NCBI GenBank assembly: GCA_020809705.1
Contig: CP085832.1
Span: 4,836,001-4,900,000 of the forward strand
From: Calonectria ilicicola
Lineage: Eukaryota > Ascomycota > Sordariomycetes > Hypocreales > Nectriaceae
Direction of reading: 5' to 3'
Length of the DNA: 64,000 bases
How positions within the stretch are numbered: the first letter of the stretch is position 1; each line of letters begins with the position of its first letter. Positions 34,355 to 48,500 of the stretch are shown piece after piece. Made by a program: the position numbers and the translations under genes. The notes under the pieces were generated by a model. The model had not been told where the DNA came from, did no database searches, and saw nothing but the letters and a program-made list of their open reading frames with translations.

Positions 34355-35787
34355 ATAATGGTATTATAGATAAAAAGATTGATTACCTGAAAGTCTTTAT
34401 TAAAGGAAAAAACTAAAAAATAACCTTCAATATTATTAATATTAGATAGTATAATCTAGTTTTAGGGTATTTATAATTATACCAATATAACCCTAATATC
34501 TGCTAGTGTACTAGCCAGATGTAAATACCTAAGGAATATGATATAATTAATAATATTTCTATAAAATATAATAAAAGAATTTGAACTTCTAGCCCTAACT
34601 AAGTAGAAGATATAAGTGAAGGAGAATCTTTGCTATTTAGAGAAATAAAATATAAATATAAGAATGGTTAGAAAAGGTAAAGATAATAAATAATTATTTG
34701 CTTTAGAAAATAGTTCTAATAAATTAATAAAAGCCTTAAAGAAATAAAGGTAGAAGTAGAAATAGATAGACTATATAATATATTCTTATAGTACTAAATC
34801 TATAAAAAGTTCTTTATAAAAGAACTAGATATTAGATTATTTAAGTTTAGTTAATAAAATTATAAAATTATCCTTAAAGATAGATCTAATATCCGATTTT
34901 ATTTTATTTATAATCTTAACCAAATTAAGTTTAATACTTTAAAAGAATATATTTAAGATATACTTAAAAAAAATATATTTATATTTTAAACTTTAAAGCT
35001 AATTATTTTATTATATTTATATTTAAGAAAAATAGGAAGTTATACCTTATTATAAATTATTAATAATTTAATAATATTATTATTAAAGATTATACTTTAT
35101 TATTATTAATTAATAAAATAAAGGATTACTTTTATAAAGCTAATATCTTTATTATACTAGATCTTAAAGAAGTATATAATCTTATTTATATTAAAGAAAA
35201 ATATAAATAAAAAACCACTTTTTAAATAAAGTTTAAATTATTTAAATATCTAGTTATACCTTTTAAACTTATAAACATACTAGCATCATTCTAATAAATA
35301 ATAATCAATATATTATAAAAATATTTAAATATCTTTATTATCTATTATTTAGATAATATCCTTATTTTCTCTAAAAATGAAGAAGAATATAAAGAATATA
35401 TCTATAAGGTCTTAAAAGCCCTTTAAAATACCAAACTTCTAGTTAAACTAGAAAAAAATAAGTTCTATATTTAAAAAGTAGAATTTCTAGAATATATTAT
35501 TAGCCCTAATGAAATTTATATAGACCTAAAGAAAGTTATTATAGTAAAAGATTGGAAGGAATTTATTAATATAAAAGAAGTATAAGCCTTCCTTGGATTT
35601 ACTAACTATTACTGAAGATTTATTAAGGGATTTAGTAAAATTGCTTTAAATATAATAGAACTAATTAAGAAAGGAATTATCTTTTAATAGGGAAATAAAG
35701 TATAATAATTATTTAAAGTTATAAAAAATGTTATTTTAAAAGAACCTATCCTTACAATATTTGACCTTAATAAGCCCATAGAGCTAG

Positions 35788-36182
35788 TGTTATGACCCAT
35801 GATACACCTAGGCGGTTAAACAAGGTAGAAATGATGCTCACCTACCCTATAGCCCCATACCAACCAATAAGGAAGCGCTTATAAGCGATCACTTGTAGTA
35901 TTAGTGATTATTTAATGATTATTATCTTAATTACTAATATATTAGATAGAACTAATATAGTAAGCGTCTACTAGGCAATAGTATATAGATAGATTAGAAT
36001 CTGCCCTTATAGCTAATATTAATTAGCTTTTAATATAATTTAATTACTTTAATTATAATTAATTATTACTTAATATAATACTTCTATTACTTTATTTACT
36101 ATAATATATTTAATTATCCTATTAATAATAAATCCTTTATTTTAATTAATTTATTAAATTAAAAATTAATTAGATTATTATA
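35788..36182 (+). repeat. 5' LTR of the plus-strand composite (B1 start)
   Basis: It starts TGTTATGACCCATGATACAC with the leading ~100 bp preserved and the tail A/T-converted. Confidence 0.88.
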
Positions 36183-39100
36183 TATTAAAAGCTTTTATTT
36201 AATTAATTATATATATTAATAATTAAATAATAATAATATCTAGAAAGAACCTTATTACTATTACTCCTCCTAATAATACTAAATTAACTATAGAACTATA
36301 ATAGATTGAGAAGAAACTTATAGATATATAAGTATAACTTAAAATAAAAAAAGCTAGAATCATTATAATTAAAGGAAATAAGGGTAAAGATATTAAAGAA
36401 ATTCTAAGACCCCCAATCTTAAAGCCCTTTTTAGAAAAGGCTGCTAATATAGTCCTCTTCTTTATCTAAATAAAGAAATACTTTTACTTTTTTTAATATA
36501 ACTTATAACCTTTAAAGCCCAGGTACTATATATTAAAACCCTTCTTTAAAAGAATATAGGAGTATAGTTTAAACCTATTATAAGAGACTATCTAGAAAAT
36601 AAAAATAATACTAATTAAAATAAAAAGATCTAAGAGATCTTTAAAAATTAAGAATATTTTAAAATTATTATTAAAGATAATTTTAGTATAATTAATATAA
36701 AATAATAAACTATAAACTAGTTATATAAATTTAAATAAATAAAATCCTATAGCTAATATTTAGCCAAGTTTAAAAGAATTATAATACAAATAGCCTAGAA
36801 TAATAATACACTAATAAAACTTTATTATAAAGACTTAAAAAGTAAAATTAAAAATAAAATCTATAAAGAAAACTAGCTAAAAAACTCTTAGAGTATATTA
36901 AAAGTACTATCAAAATTAACAAAAGATAATTTAACCAATATAAAAAATATACCTAAGATAATAAAAACCTATATATCCTAAATAAAGGAAAAATCTAAAA
37001 TAAGTAATAAAGTACTATATATAGGACTTATTTAGGACTAATAGAACTTAGCACTACCTAAAGGTATAATAAAAGTAAGATTACCTACTTTAACTATAGA
37101 AAGAAAGAATATAAATCCTTTAAATATTACTTTTTAAAAATAGGAAATCAATTTAAACTTATATTAGAAGGATAGAAATAACTTAATATTATAAAAACTT
37201 AATAGATCTTAATATTAGAAGGAAAAGAGGATATTATAGGAAAAGTTATTCTTATTATTATTAAGAAATATAAATTAATTATTATAATTAAATAATATAT
37301 AAAAAACTATAAATTATATAAAATAAAACTTACTTTATAATAAGAAATTAATAAAGCTATCTAAAAAATATAATTAACCTAATAAAAAAGCTAATCCTAC
37401 TTTCCTTATAAATAGTTAAAATAAGCCAAGAAGATAGAAATCCCTACATCTATTCTAAATATATATACTAACAAAGCACTAGCATAATAGGATACCTGTA
37501 TTTATAATAAAAATAGAAATAGGAAATAGATAACTAATATTAAAAGAATAGCCTAATAAGTTAAAAAACCCTTATAGAATAGAGACAAAATCTTCCTACT
37601 TATATAAAGTAAATGGTAACTAAGAAACCATAATCCCCAACTTATCTAATATAAGGAGAATAATTCTAGATTAAATATAGCATATAAAGAATATAAGAAT
37701 ATCTTATAAATAAACTATTATAATTATAATTACCTTTAATATATAAAATAAAAGTAATATATAATATACTTTTCTATTAAAATAAAAAATATAATCATCT
37801 ACTATACTTATAAAAGATACTTTAATTAATATAAAGTAATAGAAAGAAACCCTTATTATTAATTTATTATATTAGAACTAAATAAGCCTAAGTTCTTTAA
37901 TTATAATAAATTACTCTAAAATAAATATTAAGACCCTAAATATAATATTTATATAATAAATAAAACAATAGCCTAGCATTAAATAAAACCAAAAAATAAA
38001 TAAAGCCTCCTATAGAAGAGCAGCAGGAGCAACTAGGGCAATAACCTCTAAAGTTACCAAAAGAACTCCCTAAAAAAGCTCTATACTTTATAACTAAAGA
38101 ACAACCTTAATAACAATTAGAAGTAAAAGTAAGAATTAAAGGAAAGTAATATAATACTATAATAAATAGTAGAGCTAAATAAAATTATATTAATCTTTAA
38201 GTAATTAATTAATTTTAGCTACTATAGATAATAAAAGTTAATCTATATAAAATTATTAATATAAAAGGAATCTCTTTTAATTATAATAATAGTATTATAA
38301 ATAAAAAGATTAATTACTTAAAAGTCTTTATTAAAGGAAAAAACTAAGGAATAATCTTTAATATTATTAATATTAGATAGTATAATCTAGTTTTAGAGTA
38401 CCCATAATTATACCAATATAACCCTAATATCTACTAGTATATTAGCTAGATATAAATATTTAAGAAATATAATATAGCTAATAGTATTTCTATAAAATAT
38501 AATAAAAGATCTTAAACTCCTAACCTTAATTAAGTAGAAGATATAAGTAAAAGAGAATCTTTACTATTTAAAGAAATAAAATATAAATATAAGAATAATT
38601 AAAAAAAGTAAAAATAATAAATAATTATTTACTTTAAAAAATAATTTTAATAAATTAATAAAAGCTTTAAAGAAATAAAGGTAGAAGTAGAAATAAATAG
38701 ATTATATAATATACCTTTATAGTACTAAATCTATAAAAAGCTCTTTATAAAAGAACTAGATATTAGACTATTTAAGTTTAGTTAATAAGATTACAAAATC
38801 GTCCTTAAAGATAGATCTAATACCTGATTTTACCTTATTTATAATCTTAATTAAATTAAACTTAATATTTTAAAGGAATATATTTAAGATATATTTAAAA
38901 AGAATATATTTATATTTTAAACTTTAAAATTAGTTATTCTATTATATTTATATTTAAGAAAAATAGAAAGCTATACCTTATTATAAACTATTAATAACTT
39001 AATAATATTACTATTAAAGATTACACTCTATTATTATTAATTAATAAAATAAAAGATTACCTTTATAAAGCTAATATCTTTATTATATTAAATTTTAAAG

Positions 39101-42100
39101 GAGTATATAATCTTATTTATATTAAAAAAGGATATAAATAAAAAACCACTTTCTAAATTAAATTTAAATTATTTAAATATTTAATTATATCTTTTAAACT
39201 TATAAATATATTAATATTATTCTAATAAATAATAACCAATATATTATAAAAATACTTAAATATCTTTATTATCTACTACCTAGATAATATCCTTATTTTC
39301 TTTAAAAATAAAGAAGAATATAAAGAATATATTTATAAGATCTTAAAAGCCCTCTAAGATACTAAATTCCTAATTAAATTAGAAAAAAGTAAATTCCATA
39401 CTTAAAAAGTAGAATTTCTAGAATATATTATTAGCCCTAATAAAATTCATATAGACTTAAAGAAAGTCATTATAGTAAAAGATTAAAAAGAACCTATTAA
39501 TATAAAGGAAATATAAACCTTCCTTAGATTTACTAACTATTACTAAAGATTTATTAAGAGATTTAGTAAAATCACTTTAAATATAATAGAACTAATTAAG
39601 AAAGGAATTACCTTTTAATAGGAAAATAAAGTATAATAATTATTTAAAGTTATAAAAAATATTATTTTAGAAGAACCTATCCTTATAATATTTAACCTTA
39701 ATAAGCTTATAGAGTTAGAAACTAATATATTAGACTTCGCCTTAGGGGCCCAGATTGGACAATAAGATGAATAAGGAAATCTATATCTTATAGTATTTTA
39801 CTTATATAAGCTATATAGCCTTAAGCTAAATTATCTAATTTATAATAAAGAATTTCTTATTATTATTAATATTTTTAAAGAATTTTAATAATACCTTTTA
39901 AAAAATAATTATAAAATTATAATATATATTAATTATAAAAATATTACTTACTTTATAATTATTTAAAAACTTAATAAAAGGTAATTATAATATATAGAAT
40001 ATTTATCTAAATTTAATTATTAAATTATTTATATTAAAGAAATTAAGAATAACTATACTAATATAATCAACCACCAATCTAATTATAATATAAAAAAACT
40101 AAAAACATAGGAAAAACTATTAATCTATAATACTAATAAAGAATTAAAATAAGCCTTAATTAATAAAATAATAATAAAAATAAAGAAAATAATTATTATT
40201 ATAAGAATAAGAGGATTACTATATATAATTAGAACTATTACTATAGAAATACTAATATAATAAATAGAATAAGGTAATCTATTATTAAGGAAAATTAAAG
40301 AATATAATCTAGTACTTCTAGAAGAAGAAAAAATAGATTATCTATAAGTGCTAGAGGAATACTAAATAAAGTTAATAAAGGATATTTATAAATATTCTTT
40401 ATATAATTATAAAGGTATTAATAAAACCTTTAAATAAGTTAAATAGATATTTTTTTTAATAAGATAAAAAAGAAAATTAAATAAATATATAAAAAATATA
40501 ACCTATATTAATACTTTAAAAAATCAAAATATAAACTATATAAATTATTATAATTATCTTCTATCATATAATAACCATAAGATTTAATTATAATAGACTT
40601 TATTATTAACCTTCTCTTATTAGTAGATCTTATTATAGGAATATATTATAATAATATTTTTATTATTATTAATTACTTTATAAAAGTAGTATATTACCTT
40701 TCTTATAATAAAATAATAAAAGAGAAATAATTTGCCTACTTTTTCTTTTAATATATAATTATTATATATAGATTATTAATTAAAATTATTTTAGATAGAG
40801 GATAATTATTTATATTTAAATTTTAATAAAGCTTAATATCCCTTATAAGGCTAAACTATAAGCTAAGTATAGCTTTCTATCCTTAAATAAATAAGCAAAT
40901 TGAATGCTAAAATTAGGAAATTAAATAATATTTATAATACTATATTAATTATAAGTAAACTAATTAAGTAGAAAAATTACTTATTATATAATTAATATAT
41001 AATATATTTTATAATTATAATATTAAAATAATATTAATAAAAGTTAATTTTAGCTTTATATTGGACATTTACTAAGCCCCTTAGAAGATATAATCTAAAT
41101 AAAAGTAATAATTAAATTAGATAATCTAAAAAAATTATATAAAGAAATAAAGATAGAATTTAAATTTATTTATAATATAATAAAAAGATATTATAATCTA
41201 AAAAGATTAAAAGAACTATCTTTCTTAAAGGAAGATATAGTTTATTTAATAATAAAAAATCTTATAATAAAAAGATAAAATAAAAAAATCAACTTTATAT
41301 AAATTAAACTATACCTAATTAAAAGAAAAATATTAGAAAATAACTATAAGCTTGACCTCCTAGATAATATTAAGATCTACTCTATCTTTTATATCTTACT
41401 ATTGGAACTAGATAAAAATATCTAGGTAAATATAGAACCTAAATATAAATTATAAATAAAAAATTTAAAAAATTAATAGAAAGTTAAGAAGATATTATAG
41501 AGAAAAGAGGAAGATAGAAAATTTGAAATTAAATAAAAAGGTTATAAAGAAATAACTTAAAAATTAATAAAATATCTTATATATTACTTAAAGATATTAG
41601 AAGTATTTTTAAAGATATAGTATTAAGTAAATTATTAAGGTTAATAATATTTCAATTAATAATATTTATAATCCCTAAAGATTATATTTAAATAATAGCC
41701 TTTAACTTTATTTAATCTATATTCTTTAACTTATTTAAAGAAGAAAGATCTTAATATACTATCTTTATATCTTTTATTTTAAATTAATATTTTTAATAAT
41801 AAAAGTAGGATAAATAATTTAAGGATTCTTAAATTTTAATTTAAGCTATAAATATCTTTACTTAGATATAAAGGAACTCCTTCTTAATTACCTCCTCCTT
41901 TATATTTAAATAATTAGACTTTTAATTTATTTAGATTATTATAAATATTAGTATTTACTTATACTTATTATTTATAAAAATTATATATATATAATTAAAA
42001 ATACTTTTAAAGTATTATATATTTTATTATAATAGGTATATTTATTATAATAGTTACTAGAATCTAGTAATATCTTATACTATAAATCTTTAAAAAAACA

Positions 42101-42294
42101 AAAAGAATATAATATAACTTTAAAACCTATTAAATTAATAAATTAAGCTTAAATATTAATATAAAGATATAGCTTAAAAGTACCTAGATCTTAAGATATA
42201 ATTAGAAAATATTTTAAAGATTAAGAATAAGAAACTTATATATAAAATCAACTTAATAAGCTTTAAAAATAAGATTAATAAAGAGAGGATATTA

Positions 42295-42689
42295 TATTAT
42301 AATCTATAATATATTTAAGTAATTAAATAAGATAGAAATAATACTTACCTACCTTATAGCCCTACACTAACTAATAAAAAAGTACTTATAAGCAATTACT
42401 TATAATATTAATAATTATTTAATAATTATTATCTTAATTACTAATATATTAGATAGAACCAATATAGTAAGTGCTTACTAAGTAATAATATATAAATAAA
42501 TTAGAATCCGCCCTTATAACTAATACTAACTAGCTTTTAATATAATTTAATTACTTTAATTATAATTAACTATTACTTAATATAATACTTCCATTACTTT
42601 ATTTACTATAACATGCCTAATTATCCTACTAATAATAAACCCTTTATTTTGATTGGTTTATTAAGTTGGGAATTAACCAGACCGTTACA
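42295..42689 (+). repeat. 3' LTR of the plus-strand composite (B2 end)
   Basis: Degraded start (TATTATAATCTATAATATAT), preserved end (GGGAATTAACCAGACCGTTACA region), followed by CTGTA. Confidence 0.88.
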
Positions 42690-45130
42690 CTGTATTACCA
42701 AGGTTATTCCTCATTCTAAGATAATTAAAGCTTATCAAAAGAATATTACTAACTTAATTAATAAATTTGGTTTTAAAATATCTCATTATTTAGCTTATTT
42801 TTATACTAGGTAGTTATCTTATGTTATGGCTAAGGGAAAAAGCTATTATGAATTTTATATAAGGAATAAGTATTCTAGCTATAATTTTGAAGGTATTTCT
42901 GCTTAGGCTTATAAGTATATTCCTTCTTTTACTTTTATATACTTATTTTCTTCTTAATTAAGCGGATTTCTTATAAGAAGGATCGGATTAATAAGAAGAA
43001 GGAGAAGATTAAAGTAGATTTAATAAGTACTCTAGCTTAATTATAGCACTTATATACTTAAGAGCATTATTTATATAAAAAATAAAAGAAATAGTTTTTT
43101 AAAATTATAAGGATTTAGACAAATTAGAAGAAAAAGAGTATACTAAGATATTAGCATTATTAGAGGTATAATTACTTAAGGATTATAGGGTTATTAATTA
43201 GAGCGGTTTACTTGATTTCCTTTATATTAATTCTGGAGAAATACTTCTAATATCTTTAAACAATATATAAGATATTTAATAGATTCCTAGATTATTTCTT
43301 TATAATCTTTTTATTTAATTTTAAATTTTCTATTCTTTTTTCTTCTTTATAGGATTTTTTAACTTCTTATTAATCTTTTAGATTTTCTATTTATAATTTA
43401 TACTTAAGTTCTATATTTACTTAGATATTCTTACTTAATTTTAATAGTGAGATATAGAAGATAAAGTGGACCTTAATGTTATTTAAGAGATCAAGTTTAT
43501 AATTATTTTTTGATATTTTTTTTTAATTAGGTATGATTTAATTTATATAAAGTTAATTTTTTTATTTTGTTTTTTTATTGTAAGATTTTTTATTGCTAGG
43601 TAGACTATATCTCTCTTTAAAAAGATTAATCCTTTTAATTTTTTAAAATTATAATATCTTTTTATTATATTATAAATAAACTTAAGTTCTATCTTTATCT
43701 CTTTATATAATTTTCTTAAATTATCTAACTTAATTATAGCTTTTACTTAAATTATACCTTTTAAAGAGGCTTAGTAAATGTTTAATATAAAGCTAAAATT
43801 AGCCTTTATTAGTATTATTTTAATATTATAATTATAGGATATATTATATATTAATTATACAATAGATAATTTTTCTATTTAATTAGTTTACTTATAATTA
43901 ATATAATATTATAAATATTACTCAATTTCCTAGTTTTAGTATTTGGTTTGCTTATTTATTTAGGGGTAGAAGGCTATACTTAATTTATGGTTTAACCCTA
44001 TTAAGAATATCAGGCTTTACTAAAATTTAAATATAAATAATTATCCTCTATTTAAAATGATTTTAATTAATAGTTTATATATAGTAATTATATTTTAAAA
44101 AAAATAAGTAAATTATTTTTCTTTTATTACTTTATTATAAAAAAGATAATATACTACTTTTATAAAGTAATTAATAATAATAAAAATACTATTATAATAT
44201 ACTCCTATAATAGGGTCTACTAATAAAAGGAGATTAATAATAAAGTCCATTATAATTAAGTCTTATAATTATTATATAATAAAAGATAGTTATAATAATC
44301 TATATAATTTATATCTTAGTTTTTTAAAGTATTAATATAGGCTATATTCCTTATATATTTATTTAACTTTCTTTTTTATCTTATTAAAGGAAAATATCTA
44401 TTTAATTTATTTAAGGGTTTTATTAATACCTTTATAGTTATATAAAGGATGTTCATAAATATCCTTTATTAACTCCATTTAATATTCCTCTAACACTTAT
44501 AAGTAATCTGTTTTTTCTTCTTTCAGAAGTACTAGATTATAGTTTTTAATTTTCCTTAGTAGTGGATTATCTTGTTCTACTTATTATATTAGTATTTCTA
44601 TAGTAATAGTTCTAGTTATATATAATAATCCTCTTATTCTTATAATAGTAATTATTTTCTTTATTTTTATTATTATTTTATTAATTAAGGCTTATTTTAA
44701 TCTTTTATTAATATTATAGATTAATAGTTTTTTCTATATTTTTGGTTTTTCTATATTATAGTTAGGTTAGTGGTTAATTATATTAATATAACTATTCTTA
44801 ATTCTTTTAATATAAATAATTTAATAATTAAATTTAAATAGATATTCTATATATTATAATTACCTTTTATTAAGTTTTTAAGTAATTATAAAGTAAATAA
44901 TGTTTTTATAATTAGTATATATTATAATTTTATAATTACTTTTTAAAAGGTATTATTAGAATTCTTTAAAAGTATTAATAATAATAAGGAATTCTTTATT
45001 ATAAATAAAGTAGTTTAGTTTAAGGCTATATAGCTTATATAAGTAGAATGCTATAAAATATAGGTTTCTTTATTTATCTCGTTATCCAATCTAGGCCCCT
45101 AGGGTGAAGTCCAATACATTAGTTTCTAGC
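42690..45130 (-). mobile_element. Inverted fragment of element A (RNase H, integrase and 3' non-coding part)
   Basis: Read on the minus strand from 45130, this continues element A precisely where A stops at 35787: ...AGAGCTAG at 35787 joins GCTAGAAACTAATG here, matching the uninterrupted version at about 39712-39740. The fragment carries the RNase H, integrase and chromodomain remnants of A and then its distinctive 3' non-coding region (43230 down to 42690), ending GGTAATACAG. It is the piece flipped between the two inverted relatives. Confidence 0.82.
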
Positions 45131-45525
45131 TATAACAGTCTGGTCAATTCCCAATTTAATAAACCAATCAGAATGAAGGGTTTATTATTAATAGGATGGT
45201 TAGGTGTATTATAGTAAATAAAATAATAAAAGTATTATATTAAGTAATAGTTAATTATAATTAAAATAATTAAATTATATTAAAAGTTAGTTAATATTAG
45301 TTATAAGGGTAGATTTTAATTTATTTATATATTATTATTTAATAAATACTTATTATATTAGTTTTATTTAATATATTAATAATTAAGATAATAATTATTA
45401 AGTAATTATTAATATTATAAGTAATTGCTTATAAGTACTTTTTTATTAATTAGTATAAGGCTATAAGGTAGGTAAGCATTATTTCTACCTTATTTAACTA
45501 CCTAAGTATATTATAGGTTATAATA
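45131..45525 (-). repeat. 3' LTR of the minus-strand composite (B1 end)
   Basis: The outer edge (45131 side) keeps CAGTCTGGTCAATTCCC; the inner edge near 45525 is degraded (TATTATAACCTATAATATAC on the minus strand). It is followed on its own strand by GCTAG. Confidence 0.88.
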
Positions 45526-48500
45526 TAATATCCTCTCTTTATTAATCTTATCCTTAAGGCCTATTAAATTAACCTTATATATAAATTTCTTATTCTTAAT
45601 CTTTAAAATATTTTTTAATTATATCTTAAGGTTTAGGTACTTTTAAGCTATATCTTTATACTAATACTTAAACCTAATTTATTAATTTAATAGATTTTAA
45701 AGTTATATTATATTCTTTTTATTCTTTTAAAGATTTATAATATAAAATATTACTAGATTCTAATAATTATTATAGTAAATATACTTATTATAGTAAAATA
45801 TATAATATTTTAAAAATATTTTTAGTTATATATATATAATTTTTATAAATAATAAATATAAATAAGTACTAATATTTATAATAATCTAAATAAATTAAAA
45901 GTCTAATTATTTAAATATAAAGAAGGAGGTAATTAAGAAGAAGTTCCTTTATATTTAAATAAAAATACTTATAATTTAAATTAAAATTTAAAAATCCTTA
46001 AATTATTTATCCTATTTTTATTATTAAAAATATTAATTTAAAATAAAAGGTATAAAGATAATATATTAAAATCTTTCTTTTTTAAATAAATTAAAGAATA
46101 TAGATTAAGTAAAGTTAAAAGCTATTATTTAAGTATAATTTTTAAAAATTATAAATATTATTAATTAGAATATTATTAACCTTAATAATTTACTTAATAT
46201 TATATCTTCAAAAATACTTCTAATATTTTTAAATAATATATAAGATATTTTACTAATTTCTAAATTATTTCTTTATAACTTTTTTATTTAATTTTAAATT
46301 TTCTATCTTTCTCTCTTCTCTATAATATTTTCTTAACTTTCTATTAATCTTCTAAATTTTCTATTTATAGTTTATATTTAAGTCCTATATTTATCTAGAT
46401 ACTTTTATCTAGTTTTAATAGTAAGATATAGAAGATAAAGTGGATCTTAATATTATTTAAGAGGTTAAATTTATAATTATTTTTTAATATTTTTTTTTAA
46501 TTAGATATAGTTTAATTTATATAAAGTTAATTTTTTTATTTTATTTTTTTATTATAAGATTTTTTATTATTAAATAAACTATATCTTTTTTTAAAAAGGA
46601 TAATCTTTTTAATTTTTTTAAATTATAATATCTTTTTATTATATTATAAATAAATTTAAATTCTATCTTTATTTTTTTATATAATTTTCTTAAATTATTT
46701 AATTTAATTATTACTTTTATTTAAATTATATTTTCTAAAAGGGCTTAGTAAGTATCTAATATAAAGCTAAAATTAGCTTTTATTAATATTATTTTAATAT
46801 TATAATTATAAAATATATTATATACTAGCTATATAATAAATAACTTTTTTATTTAATTAATTTGCTTATAGTTAATATAGCATTATAAATATTGCTCAAT
46901 TTTCTAGTTTTAGTATTTAGTTTACCTATTTATTTGAGGGTAGAAAGTTATACTTAGCTTATAATTTAATCCTATAAAGGATATTAGGCTTTATTAAAAT
47001 TTAAATATAAATAATTATTCTTTATTTGAAATAATTTTAATTAGTAATCTATATATAATAATTATATATTAGAAGAAAAGGTAGATAAATTATTTCTCTT
47101 TTATTACTTTATTATAAGAAAGATAATATACTACTTTTATAAAATAATTAATAATAATAAAAATACTATTATAATATACTCCTATAATAAGGTCTATTAA
47201 TAAAAGAAGGTTAGTAATAAAATCTATTATAATTAAATCTTATGATTATTATATAATAGAGGATAATTATAATAATCTATATAGTTTATATTTTGGTTTT
47301 TTAAAGTATTAATATAAGCTATATTTCTTATATATTTATTTAACTTTCTTTTTTATTTTATTAAAGGAAAATATTTATTTAACTTATTTAAAGGTTTTAT
47401 TAATGCCTTTATAGCTATATAAAGGATATTTATAAATATCCCTTATTAACTTCATTTGGTATTCCTCTGGTACTTATAGGTAATCTGTTTTTTCTTTTTC
47501 TAGAAGTACTAGATTATATTCTTTAATTTTCCTTAATAATAGATTATCTTATTCTACTTATTATATTAGTATTTCTATAGTAATGGTTCTAATTATATAT
47601 AATAATCCTCCTATTCTTATAATAACAATTATTTTCTTTATTTCTATTATTATTCTACTAATTAAAGCTTATTTTAGTCCTTTATTAGTATTATAAATTA
47701 ATAATTTTTTTTATATTTTTGGTTTTTTTATATTATAATTAGATTAATAGCTAATTATATTAACACAGCTATTCTTAGTTCCTTTAATATAAATAATTTA
47801 ATAATTAAATTTAGATAGATATTCTATATATTATAATTACCTTTCATTAAATTTTTAAATAATTATAAAGTAAATAATATTTTTATAATTAATATATATT
47901 ATAATTTTATAATTACTTTTTAAAAAATATTATTAAAATTCTTTAAAAGTATTAATAATAATAAGGAATTCTTTATTATAAATTAAATAGTTTAGCTTAA
48001 AGCTATGTAGCTTATATAAATAAAATACTATAGGATATAGATTTCCTTATTCATCTCATTATCCAATCTAGGCCCTTAAGGCAAAGTCCAATGCATCAGT
48101 TTCTAACTTTATAAGCTTATTAGGATTAAATATTATAAGGATAGGTTCTTTTAAAATAGCATTTTTTATAACTTTAAATAATTATTATACTTTATTTTCT
48201 TATTAAAAAATAATTCCTTTCTTAATTAATTCTATTATACTTAAGGCAATTTTACTAAATCTTTTAATAAATCTTTAATAATAATTAGTAAATCTAAGGA
48301 AGGCTTATACTTTCTTTATATTAGTAGATTCCTTCCAATCTTTTACTATAGTAACTTTCTTTAGGTTTATATGAATTTTATTAGGGCTAATAATATATCC
48401 TAGAAATTCTACTTTTTAAATATAGAACTTACTTTTTTTAATTTAATTAGAAGTTTGGTATCTTAGAGAGCTTTTAAGATCTTATAAATATATTCTTTAT

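Larger units (their letters stand above)
35788..42689 (+). mobile_element. Element B1/B2 composite on the plus strand (gypsy-type, RIP-destroyed)
   Basis: 6902 bp with 395-bp LTRs (35788-36182 and 42295-42689). The left border duplicates GCTAG (35783-35787), but the right border is CTGTA (42690-42694), so the two ends do not belong to one insertion. The same two 5-mers appear swapped on the minus-strand copy at 45131-52034. The left end is therefore the start of B1 and the right end the end of B2. An RT remnant lies at about 39270-39335 (YYLDNILIFFKNKEEYKEY). All frames are broken. Confidence 0.85.

Noticed and set aside
42613..42813. 66-codon frame in the RIP block
   Set aside because: It spans the LTR end, the CTGTA duplication and inverted element A, so it is an accidental frame.
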